From Chromatiales bacterium (GTDB taxonomy: Bacteria; Pseudomonadota; Gammaproteobacteria; SZUA-152): 14,006 bases of DNA. This document shows positions 7,835-13,919 of this stretch, piece by piece. The stretch is taken from assembly GCA_026999335.1 (NCBI GenBank), contig JALTPW010000136.1:1-14006 (forward strand). Reading direction: 5' to 3'. A model generated the notes under the pieces. That model was not told the origin of the DNA. It saw only the letters and a program-made list of their open reading frames with translations, and searched no databases. The stretch's first letter is position 1; every line of letters starts with the position of its first letter. Both the position numbers and the translations under genes were made by a program.

Positions 7835-7914
7835 GTAGCCTGGGTTGAGCCTGCGAAACCCGGGGGAGACAGCACGATAAACTCCCGGGTTTCGCTACGC
7901 TCAACTCAGGCTAC
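7835..7914. repeat. Inverted-repeat element, arms about 33 bases
   Basis: The left arm (7835-7868) begins GTAGCCTGGGTTGAGC and ends near CGAAACCCGGGGG. The right arm (7882-7914) is its near-complement, beginning TCCCGGGTTTCGCTACGC and ending CTCAGGCTAC. About 13 bases separate the arms and only a few positions mismatch. It is non-coding and could form a strong hairpin. The arm sequence resembles a dispersed intergenic repeat I associate with many proteobacterial genomes; I cannot assign a family name. Confidence 0.75.
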
Positions 7915-7928
7915 TTGCTGAGGACTGG

Positions 7929-7952
7929 GGACTGAGCGTGGCTCCTCAGTCC
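7929..7952 (-). terminator. Hairpin just after the small exported-protein gene
   Basis: GGACTGAG (7929-7936) and CTCAGTCC (7945-7952) are a perfect inverted repeat with an 8-base loop, 3 bases past the gene's stop codon. No U run follows, so it may be a weak terminator or part of the local repeat cluster. GGACTGAGGAG occurs again on the + strand near 7757. Confidence 0.3.
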
Positions 7953-7955
7953 TGA

Positions 7956-8366
7956 CTACTTGAATACCCGCACGATGGACTGCCCAACATCTTTTCTGGT
8001 CACAGTCGTCTGCAACTGACCAAATTCCGGATCGGAAAAACACAACGCTGCATCCTTCCAAGCCTGTGGCGACAGATAAATACCCATTTCTTTTTCCGGG
8101 CTGAAGCCGAATTTGTAGTCTTCCGGCATCAACAGTTCCCGGCCCGTATCGCAGTTACCACGACGAACCGCCAGCCGCTTCATCACATCGCTGTGCAGGG
8201 AATGACCCTGATTGTCCTGAAAACGCACGTGCACCAGCTGATCGTGCGACATTTTCTGTACTGACATCACCATCACCAGACGCTCACTGCCGGCCTGCAC
8301 GGGCGACAGTAGCGCCAAGGCAACCAGTGCCAGGACAAGACCAGACACTCTGCAAACACTTTTCAT
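7956..8366 (-). CDS. Small exported protein, function unknown
   Basis: I do not recognise this 136-residue protein. It begins with a clear Sec signal peptide: MKSVCR, a hydrophobic stretch VSGLVLALVALALLS, then PVQA as the likely cleavage site. There is no lipobox. The mature part, about 111 residues, is polar and has two cysteines (in RRGNCDTG and AALCFSD) that could form a disulfide, which suits a soluble periplasmic protein. Two ATG codons lie side by side at 8369 and 8366. GGAGG lies 3 bases before the first and 6 before the second, so I chose 8366. It stands alone between lptD and mnmE with repeats downstream and a possible FNR-type site upstream. The strong ribosome binding site and signal peptide argue for a real gene. 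Confidence 0.8.
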   Translation of the reverse strand: MKSVCRVSGLVLALVALALLSPVQAGSERLVMVMSVQKMSHDQLVHVRFQDNQGHSLHSDVMKRLAVRRGNCDTGRELLMPEDYKFGFSPEKEMGIYLSPQAWKDAALCFSDPEFGQLQTTVTRKDVGQSIVRVFK

Positions 8367-8453
8367 CATTTACCTCCCTGCCAATACTATTGGGTTATCG
8401 AAAAAATTTAGCATTAATCGTATGAAAGAGTAAGCAAGAAGATAAATATCACC

Positions 8454-8467
8454 ATGACATAGATCAA
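8454..8467 (-). promoter_or_regulatory. Possible FNR/Anr-type site upstream of the exported-protein gene
   Basis: TTGATCTATGTCAT matches the consensus TTGAT-N4-ATCAA at 8 of 10 positions. It lies about 88 bases before the ATG. A weak -10, TACGAT at 8417-8422, lies downstream, but the spacing is not the classical -41.5. Tentative. Confidence 0.25.
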
Positions 8468-8482
8468 GGCGATACATTACTT

Positions 8483-9841
8483 TCATTTTCCAATGCAGAA
8501 GCTGGAAAAAATCTCCCCCAGCAGGTCGTCGGCGCTGAATTCACCGGTGATTTCACCCAGTGCCTGCTGTGCCTGCCGCAGCTCTTCGGCCAACAACTCT
8601 CCCGCCGCCGCATCGTGCAACTGGGCACTACCACATGAAAGATGATCACTGGCACGTGCCAGGGCATCGAGATGGCGGCGGCGGGCCATGAACTGACCCT
8701 CACCGCCGGGCTGGTAGCCGGCACAAGCTTTGAGATGCCGGCGCAGCTCGTCGAGTCCGGCTCCACTGTGGGCCGACAGCCACAGTTCCACCCCCTGTGC
8801 CGTTTCGCGCCGGCGGGGCAGATCGCCGCTGAGATCGATCTTGGTCCACAGGCGGGTCAGTGGCGGGCCGGCGGTGGCCAGGCGGGCGTGCAGTTCGCTG
8901 TCGTCATCATGACTGTCGGCGGCATGTAGCAGCAGGATGTGATCGGCGGATTCAATCTCCGCCCAGGCACGGCGCACACCCTCCTGTTCCACGGCGTCGG
9001 TGGATTCACGCAGGCCGGCGGTATCGATAATGTGCAGGGGCAGACCATCGATGGCGATGTGTTCACACAACACATCGCGGGTGGTGCCGGGAATCTCCGT
9101 GACGATGGCGCTTTCGCGCCCGGAGAGAGTATTTAGCAGGGTGGACTTGCCGACATTGGGGCGGCCGGCGATGACCACGCGGATGCCTTCACGCAGCAGA
9201 TTGCCCTGACGCGCCTGGGCCCGGGTCTCATTGAGACGCTGCTGCACTGTGGCCAGTCGTGCAGCCACGGCACCGTCACTGAGAAAATCGATCTCTTCTT
9301 CGGGGAAATCGATGGCGGATTCCACGTACACACGCAGTTCGGTGAGCGCTTCGCGCAGCTCGTGCACCCGCTGAGAAAATACGCCCTGCAGGGAACGCAC
9401 CGCCAGCCGCGCGGCCTGCACGGAGGCGCTGTCGATGAGATCCGCCACCGCCTCGGCCTGGGCCAGATCCATCTTGTCGTTGAGGTAGGCGCGCTCGGAA
9501 AATTCGCCCGGGCGGGCCATGCGCGCACCCAACGCAAGGCAGCGGCCGAGCAGCAGATCCATGACCACCGGGCCGCCGTGGCCATGCAGTTCCAGCACGT
9601 CTTCGCCGGTGAAAGAATGGGGATTGGGAAAATACAGGGCAAGGCCGGTGTCCAGCACCGTGCCATCGGTATCACGAAAGGGCAGGTATTCAGCCATGCG
9701 CGGCTGCGGCAGGCGGCCCAGCAGAGCTTCGGCAATGTTAGCTGCGGCTGGCCCGGAGACCCGCACGATGCCCACCCCCCCACGTCCGGGAGGGGTCGCC
9801 TGTGCGGCAATGGTATCAGCGGCGGTCTTTGCTTCGCTCAC
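8483..9841 (-). CDS. mnmE: tRNA modification GTPase MnmE (TrmE/ThdF)
   Basis: With MnmG, MnmE installs the (carboxymethyl)aminomethyl group on wobble uridine 34 of several tRNAs. It has 452 residues from the GTG at 9841, against 454 in E. coli. The N-terminal folate-binding domain begins IAAQATPPGRGGVGIVR. HGHGGP (86-91) and RPGEFSERAYLNDKMDLAQ (110-128) are signatures. The GTPase domain has G1 GRPNVGKST (226-234), G2 PGTTRD (251-256), G3 DTAGLR (273-278) and G4 TKID (333-336, threonine in place of the usual asparagine). The protein ends with the catalytic CIGK. A frame open further upstream would overlap the end of yidC and add 26 residues unlike the family, so I prefer the GTG 13 bases after the yidC stop. 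Confidence 0.97.
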   Translation of the reverse strand: MSEAKTAADTIAAQATPPGRGGVGIVRVSGPAAANIAEALLGRLPQPRMAEYLPFRDTDGTVLDTGLALYFPNPHSFTGEDVLELHGHGGPVVMDLLLGRCLALGARMARPGEFSERAYLNDKMDLAQAEAVADLIDSASVQAARLAVRSLQGVFSQRVHELREALTELRVYVESAIDFPEEEIDFLSDGAVAARLATVQQRLNETRAQARQGNLLREGIRVVIAGRPNVGKSTLLNTLSGRESAIVTEIPGTTRDVLCEHIAIDGLPLHIIDTAGLRESTDAVEQEGVRRAWAEIESADHILLLHAADSHDDDSELHARLATAGPPLTRLWTKIDLSGDLPRRRETAQGVELWLSAHSGAGLDELRRHLKACAGYQPGGEGQFMARRRHLDALARASDHLSCGSAQLHDAAAGELLAEELRQAQQALGEITGEFSADDLLGEIFSSFCIGK

Positions 9842-9854
9842 GACCGCGCCGCGA

Positions 9855-11528
9855 TCAGGTCTTGTCCTTGCCGGCTGCCTGATCCTCGATTTGTCGAGTG
9901 ATATACCACTGCTGGGCAATGGACAGCAGGTTGTTGACCACCCAATACAGCACCAGACCCGACGGGAAGAAGGCGAAGAAAACCGTGAAAATCAACGGCA
10001 GGAAGGACATGATCTTCTGCTGAATAGGATCCAGGGGCGGTGGATTCAGCTTCTGCTGAATGAACATGCTCAGGCCCATGATGACCGGCAGGACATAGTA
10101 GGGATCCTTGGTCGACAGATCCTGAATCCACAGCATGAATGGCGCCTGACGCAGTTCGACACTCTCCAACAAAACCCAATAGAGGGCGATAAAGACAGGG
10201 ATCTGCACCAACATCGGCAGGCAACCACCAAGCGGGTTGATTTTCTCCTTCTTGTAGATCTCCATCATCGCCTTACTGAATTTTTGGCGGTCGTCGCCAT
10301 AGCGTTCCTTCAGCTCTTTCATCCTGGGTGCAAAATGGCGCATCTTCGCCATGCTGCGATAGCTGGCCTGTGATAGCTTGTAGAACACCAGCTTGATAAC
10401 CAGGGTCACCAGGATGATCGCCAGGCCCCAGTTACCGACCAGCGAGTGGATGTGGTTCAACAACCAGAACACCGGCTTGGCGAGAATATCCAGCACGCCA
10501 TAGTCCACGGACAGACGCAGGTTGGGGGCGATCTTTTCCAGGCGCTCTTGCACCTTGGGGCCCACGAACAGACGGCTATGGAAGTGTGCCGTGTCACCGG
10601 CGTGAACCGTCTGTTCCGCACCGGAGCGACCAATCAAGTAGCGGCCATCGGCCAATGCCTTGGTGTAAAAATGACTGGGCGCATCGGCATCGGGAATCCA
10701 GGCACTGAAAAAATAGTGCTGCAACATGGCAACCCAGCCACCCCTGCTGTAGCTCTGCTCGGGCTTCCAGCTGGCCATATCATCGAAGTGGACTTTCTCG
10801 TAGGGATCCCATTCGCTGGACACCACACCCCCCATGAAGGTGTAGATGAAGGTGGATTGGCCACGCTCGGCAACCTTGGTGCGCTGCAACTGCTCATAGG
10901 CGCGCCCTCTCCAGGGCTTGTCGACGCTGGTCACTTCAAAGTCTACGTCGATGATGTAGCTGTCGCGGTGGAAGGTGAGGGTCTTGACCACACTGACGCC
11001 GCCGTCTTCACTTTGCCAATTCAGACGTACCGTGAGGCTGTCTTCTCCTGCACCGAGACGATACTCGGTTTTTTCTACCCGATAGAGGGCATGATGATCC
11101 GGCGCGGAACCCTCGGTGCTTACTAGACCCGACTGGGCAATAAACAGGCTAGGCAGGCGATTGTCCAGCAACTGTACTGGCTCAGGATCGTCCATCGTCC
11201 AGGGATAGGCCAGCAGCGCCGCACGACTCACCTCGCCACCAGCGGTATTGATTTCCACCCGCAGCACATCGGTCTCCACCAGGATATGCTGGCCACCAAT
11301 CGCCGCTGACGCTGTCGAAGATTCAGCCACCGCAGGCCTTTCGGCGGGCAAGACGCTCGGCCCATCCGCAGGCGGCGACGGCGCCACCGAAGGTGCACTG
11401 GGATCCGCGGAAGTCTGCCCTGTCTGTTGTTCCGCAGGGGCCGGAGCATTTTGTTCCTGCCAGGCACTGAACAGCAACATCAATACAAGTGAAAGTGCAA
11501 CGAAAAGCAATAAACGCTGGTTATCCAT
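9855..11528 (-). CDS. yidC: Membrane protein insertase YidC
   Basis: Inserts and folds inner-membrane proteins, alone or with SecYEG. It has 557 residues, close to E. coli YidC (548). The order is: N-terminal membrane segment (about 4-21), Pro/Ala-rich linker (27-70), periplasmic beta domain (about 80-335), then the conserved core from about 345. The core has a membrane segment with NWGLAIILVTLVIKL, a cytoplasmic loop from R391 with YKKEKINPLGGC at its end, and further membrane segments near 437-455, 478-491, 507-521 and 523-541. FFPSGLVLYWVVNNLLS is a family signature. The short basic tail ends GKDKT. The ATG at 11528 lies 6 bases after the yidD stop. Confidence 0.98.
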   Translation of the reverse strand: MDNQRLLLFVALSLVLMLLFSAWQEQNAPAPAEQQTGQTSADPSAPSVAPSPPADGPSVLPAERPAVAESSTASAAIGGQHILVETDVLRVEINTAGGEVSRAALLAYPWTMDDPEPVQLLDNRLPSLFIAQSGLVSTEGSAPDHHALYRVEKTEYRLGAGEDSLTVRLNWQSEDGGVSVVKTLTFHRDSYIIDVDFEVTSVDKPWRGRAYEQLQRTKVAERGQSTFIYTFMGGVVSSEWDPYEKVHFDDMASWKPEQSYSRGGWVAMLQHYFFSAWIPDADAPSHFYTKALADGRYLIGRSGAEQTVHAGDTAHFHSRLFVGPKVQERLEKIAPNLRLSVDYGVLDILAKPVFWLLNHIHSLVGNWGLAIILVTLVIKLVFYKLSQASYRSMAKMRHFAPRMKELKERYGDDRQKFSKAMMEIYKKEKINPLGGCLPMLVQIPVFIALYWVLLESVELRQAPFMLWIQDLSTKDPYYVLPVIMGLSMFIQQKLNPPPLDPIQQKIMSFLPLIFTVFFAFFPSGLVLYWVVNNLLSIAQQWYITRQIEDQAAGKDKT

Positions 11529-11534
11529 GATAAT

Positions 11535-11756
11535 TCAATTTTTCTTTTCCGGGACAGGGTCAAAACCGCCTTCATGCCAAGGGTGGCAACGACACAGCCT
11601 TTTCACTGCCATTGCACTACCACGCATCACGCCATGACGTTCCAATGCCATCTGCGCATAGGAAGAGCAACTTGGGTGATATCGGCAATGAGGGCCCAAT
11701 AGTGGGCTGAGCAGGTAACGGTAAGCCTGGATCAGGAGGATGAGGAATTTGCGCAT
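11535..11756 (-). CDS. yidD: Membrane protein insertion efficiency factor YidD
   Basis: A 73-residue protein at the inner face of the cytoplasmic membrane that aids YidC-dependent insertion. The N-terminal LILLIQAYRYLLSPLLG is amphipathic. It is followed by the family signature CRYHPSCSSYA (24-34) and a second cysteine pair in LCRCHPWHEGGFDPVP (54-69). The ATG at 11756 lies inside the end of rnpA, an overlap of 25 bases and the common arrangement of this pair. Confidence 0.97.
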   Translation of the reverse strand: MRKFLILLIQAYRYLLSPLLGPHCRYHPSCSSYAQMALERHGVMRGSAMAVKRLCRCHPWHEGGFDPVPEKKN

Positions 11757-12070
11757 CGTTTTACCAATCGGCGCCAGTGGCGATTCAGGGAATGCAGCAG
11801 GCTTGGGTTGCTTGAGTCGTGGGTGGCATTGCGGCTGAGCACCACGATATCCAGGCCGGCCAGCTGTTGCCGATGACGGCGAAAACTCTCGCGCACCAGA
11901 CGCTTGACACGATTTCTCCCAACAGCGGTCTTGATGTTGCGCTTGCTGATGGCAAGCCCGAGGCGCGGGTACTCACGGCCATTGGGCGTTGCCAGCACCA
12001 GCAAACACTCATCCACGGATTTACACCGGGTATCATTGAAGACGCGCTGGAAATCTCCCCGACTCAGCAA
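11732..12070 (-). CDS. rnpA: RNase P protein component RnpA
   Basis: Protein subunit of RNase P, which binds the catalytic RNA and the 5' leader of precursor tRNA. The diagnostic RNA-binding helix GRNRVKRLVRESFR is at 51-64 when counted from the TTG at 12070, preceded by RLGLAISKRN. That TTG gives 112 residues. Homology clearly continues upstream: the same frame reads FPRQLRLLSRGDF, matching the start of gammaproteobacterial RnpA (E. coli FPRELRLLTPSQF). No ATG, GTG or TTG lies upstream of that motif in frame. Candidates are a CTG at 12166 that overlaps the rpmH stop as CTGA, or an ATC at 12115. The printed start is therefore a minimum and the N-terminus is unresolved. Confidence 0.95.
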   Translation of the reverse strand: MLSRGDFQRVFNDTRCKSVDECLLVLATPNGREYPRLGLAISKRNIKTAVGRNRVKRLVRESFRRHRQQLAGLDIVVLSRNATHDSSNPSLLHSLNRHWRRLVKRCANSSSS

Positions 12071-12162
12071 TCTCAGCTGGCGGGGAAATCCCTGGGGCCT
12101 GGCGGACTTTGCGATCCGTTCAGAAGACTGATCCGGGCCTGCCGACCACGATTTCCCCTGAC

Positions 12163-12297
12163 TCAGGCACTCAATCTCTTGCGGCCCTTGGCGCGGCGCG
12201 CGCTGATAATCTTACGGCCGGCCTTGGTGCTCATGCGGGCACGAAAACCGTGAGTGCGCTTGCGACGAATGGTGCTGGGTTGAAAGGTACGTTTCAT
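12163..12297 (-). CDS. rpmH: 50S ribosomal protein L34
   Basis: A 44-residue basic protein of the large ribosomal subunit. It starts MKRTFQPSTIRRKRTHGF and ends AKGRKRLSA, an essentially consensus L34 of the usual length. The ATG is at 12297 and the TGA at 12163-12165. It is the first gene of the rpmH-rnpA-yidD-yidC-mnmE group and has a strong sigma-70 promoter upstream. Confidence 0.98.
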   Translation of the reverse strand: MKRTFQPSTIRRKRTHGFRARMSTKAGRKIISARRAKGRKRLSA

Positions 12298-12360
12298 GGC
12301 CTTTTCCGTGTGTTGATCCGGGCGGATTATCCGCTGGTGAATTCATTAAAAAAGCGGCGC

Positions 12361-12390
12361 AGAATACTGCACCAAACCCTGATTTGTCAA
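12361..12390 (-). promoter_or_regulatory. Sigma-70 promoter of rpmH
   Basis: Perfect TTGACA (12385-12390 on the - strand), an 18-base spacer, then TATTCT (12361-12366, 4 of 6). It lies about 65 bases before the rpmH ATG. A strong promoter is expected for this ribosomal protein operon. Confidence 0.65.
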
Positions 12391-12393
12391 GCC

Positions 12394-12402
12394 TTATCCC
12401 CA
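12394..12402 (+). promoter_or_regulatory. Single DnaA-box-like 9-mer TTATCCCCA
   Basis: Matches the DnaA box TTATCCACA at 8 of 9 positions and lies directly beside the rpmH -35. A single such site can occur by chance; it may be a relic of, or regulatory link to, the replication-origin neighbourhood. Confidence 0.3.
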
Positions 12403-12568
12403 CCATCGACAGTATTGACAACCCGCCCTGGATCGCCCGAGTGATCGGAGAGATACGGTAGGCGTTACCACCCTTGGGCGTGTAATCTGACACGTTGGGT
12501 CTGCTGGCGCCGATGAATCTTGCAACGACAGTACCTGTGCCATCCAGTTACCGCTTAATACCACCAAT

Positions 12569-12595
12569 TCTTTACATCTGGCAATATAGTAAAGA
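12569..12595. promoter_or_regulatory. Operator palindrome 1 of the toxin-antitoxin operon
   Basis: A 27-base unit with arms TCTTTAC and GTAAAGA. The same arm layout recurs 36 bases later. AbrB-type antitoxins bind such inverted repeats to repress their own operon; that role is inferred. Confidence 0.6.
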
Positions 12596-12601
12596 CATTG
12601 C

Positions 12602-12607
12602 TATTCT
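12602..12607 (+). promoter_or_regulatory. Candidate extended -10 of the toxin-antitoxin operon
   Basis: TGCTATTCT (12599-12607) fits an extended -10 (TGn plus TATTCT) and overlaps the left edge of operator 2, so repressor binding would block it. No good -35 is seen. The start would lie about 30 bases before the antitoxin ATG. Confidence 0.4.
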
Positions 12608-12631
12608 TTACTTATCTCCAGCAAGTAAAGA
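12605..12631. promoter_or_regulatory. Operator palindrome 2 of the toxin-antitoxin operon
   Basis: A 27-base unit with 9-base perfect arms TCTTTACTT and AAGTAAAGA around 9 bases. It is the same length and arm sequence as the unit at 12569, but the inner spacers differ, which points to selection on the arms. Confidence 0.65.
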
Positions 12632-12641
12632 GAGCAGCAAA

Positions 12642-12857
12642 ATGCCAACCGTTAGTTCGAAAAGACAAATCACATTACCTGTTGATCAATGCCGACAGGC
12701 AGGCATCAAGCCCGGTGACACATACCAAAGCTTTGTTGCCGATGGCCACATCACCATTGTCAAAAAAACAGCGGGTGCAGCCAAAGGGATGCTCAAGCAT
12801 ATTGCAGGCGATGCTTCGGTAACCGACGAAGAGTCCTTGCGGAGTGCTTTGGATTAG
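12642..12857 (+). CDS. AbrB/MazE-fold antitoxin (VapB-like)
   Basis: A 71-residue protein with an N-terminal SpoVT/AbrB swapped-hairpin DNA-binding domain at about 1-42: VSSKRQITLPVDQCRQAGIK, then GDTYQSFVADGHITIVKK. A short C-terminal tail follows, GMLKHIAG to the acidic VTDEESLRSALD, where antitoxins of this type usually contact the toxin. The ATG at 12642 has GAGAG seven bases upstream. The frame is open further back to 12495, but that would run through both operators and has no AbrB similarity. The PIN toxin gene follows after 6 bases. Inferred role: neutralises the toxin and represses the operon through the palindromes upstream. Confidence 0.88.
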   Translation: MPTVSSKRQITLPVDQCRQAGIKPGDTYQSFVADGHITIVKKTAGAAKGMLKHIAGDASVTDEESLRSALD

Positions 12858-12863
12858 CACGGC

Positions 12864-13298
12864 ATGATCGCCATCGATACCAATGTATTGCTTCGTTACT
12901 TACTGTGGGATGACGAGAAGCAATCAGTCGAAGCCGGCAAGTTGATTAATGGCTCTGCGCCTGTGCTGATAACAGACGTAGTGTTAACCGAAACTCTGTG
13001 GACACTCAAAGGAAAAAAATACAGGCTGGATAAAACGGCGATTGTGGATGTGATCAACTCACTGTTCGAAGAGCCGAACCTCTGCTTTGAAGACGGGCAG
13101 ACCGTATGGCGGGCGTTGAACGACTACCGGCAGGCAAAGCCGGTCAAGGTTGGCGGCAAAAGGAAAGAGGCCGACTTTTCCGATGCCTTGATTGTCAATA
13201 AGGCAAGATATTTTCCAACAGAAAAAGGGGAACCCTTTGACGGGGTATATACCTTTGACTTGGCTGCGCAGGAAATACCGGGAACCGAAAAACCATAA
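12864..13298 (+). CDS. PIN-domain ribonuclease toxin (VapC family)
   Basis: A 144-residue PIN domain. The expected acidic residues are visible: D5 in IAIDTNVLLRYLL, E43 in LTETLW, D107 (with D104 near) in ADFSDALI, and D132 in VYTFD. PIN toxins are magnesium-dependent ribonucleases that cut tRNA, rRNA or mRNA; the target cannot be read from sequence. The ATG lies 6 bases after the antitoxin stop, so the two are co-transcribed and probably translated together. Base composition of the pair looks lower in GC than the housekeeping genes, consistent with acquisition by transfer. No catalytic residue is missing, so the toxin appears intact. Confidence 0.92.
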   Translation: MIAIDTNVLLRYLLWDDEKQSVEAGKLINGSAPVLITDVVLTETLWTLKGKKYRLDKTAIVDVINSLFEEPNLCFEDGQTVWRALNDYRQAKPVKVGGKRKEADFSDALIVNKARYFPTEKGEPFDGVYTFDLAAQEIPGTEKP

Positions 13299-13402
13299 AA
13301 ACCGGATCGAAATGCATCACGCCGCGACCCGCGCTGCCGAAAATCTCCTGCTCTTGGTCGAGTTCAGAGATTTACAATGACCGCGGTATAGGTCAAACCT
13401 TT

Positions 13403-13433
13403 GGTAGTCCCTCGGCAGAGCCGGAGGACTACC
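13403..13433 (-). terminator. Hairpin directly after the decayed PKD gene
   Basis: GGTAGTCC-TCCGG and its near-complement CCGAG-GGACTACC form a 13-base-pair stem with two mismatches and a 5-base loop. On the - strand it begins right after a TAA (13434-13436) that probably ended the ancestral PKD-protein gene. No U run follows. It lies about 105 bases past the toxin stop and could also end that transcript. Confidence 0.4.
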
Positions 13434-13870
13434 TTACTGATTCAACATCCCCTTGCCATTGGCGATACACTCCAGGCCGCCGGGGATAGTGGTAACGGTC
13501 TTTGCAGGCACCGGGCGTTGCATGCTGAAGCGGGGGCCGGGCCTTCGGTGACGGTGGTGATAGTACCCACCGACAGACCCGCACCGCTAATCGATGTTTC
13601 GGCAGCGGTCTAGTCTGGGTCTACCCCACCACAATCCGGCGCGCTGACCATGGCCTGCGTGGTCTCGATGGTCGCTGTGGTGGGGGAACTGTCGATCCGG
13701 CCGTTGCTGACGATCAGCTGTGCAACGGTAGGTGCCCGGCAAGTCTGCGACAAAGGACGGGGTTGCGGATGATGCATCGGACAATACGGCACCGCTGCCT
13801 CCGGGCAGGCGAGTGAATAGGTCAGGCCGCCGGTGGATTATTATTGTCCGGATCTGAATCGGAACAAAGG
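13434..13870 (-). pseudogene. Decayed remnant of a PKD-domain surface protein
   Basis: Read on the - strand, pieces of one protein appear in different frames. SDPDNNNPP (about 13850-13870) ends in a stop. GGLTYS follows in a second frame. RLPGGSGAVLSDASS continuing to VADLPGTY is in a third (13728-13811). After one extra C at 13727, VAQLIVSNGRIDSSPTTAT continues (13613-13726). In order these match the repeat of bacterial PKD-like domains (SDPD, LTYSW, P-x-GSGA, LSDA, PTF-x-ADLPGTY, V-QLIV-D-G). After an in-frame TAG at 13610-13612, SISGAGLSVGTITT (within 13541-13609) resembles a PASTA-like repeat. A final frame ends at a TAA at 13434-13436. At least two frameshifts and a nonsense codon make it non-functional. 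Only a domain-sized piece is left and no gene start is visible. Confidence 0.6.
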
Positions 13871-13919
13871 CTTTACCTGTTGCCGGTGCGGCTAAACCTG
13901 CAAGAAATTTCCTTATCAA

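Larger units (their letters stand above)
12298..12641. other. 344-base divergent intergenic region, rpmH to antitoxin gene
   Basis: This region holds the rpmH promoter near its left side, one DnaA-box-like 9-mer, and the antitoxin promoter with two operators on the right. Bases 12403-12568 hold nothing I can assign. In many gammaproteobacteria the corresponding place leads into oriC and dnaA; no DnaA-box cluster and no GATC- or AT-rich unwinding region is seen here. Confidence 0.6.

Noticed and set aside
9842..9919. A longer mnmE starting at 9919
   Set aside because: The extra 26 residues overlap yidC and match nothing in MnmE, whereas the GTG at 9841 gives the family's usual length and N-terminus.
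12495..12641. A longer antitoxin starting at 12495
   Set aside because: The extension would run through both operator palindromes and the promoter, and the AbrB-type fold begins at the ATG at 12642.
13401..13613. A 70-codon open frame on the + strand after the toxin gene
   Set aside because: It begins inside the hairpin and is antisense to the decayed PKD/PASTA-like remnant, which explains the region better.
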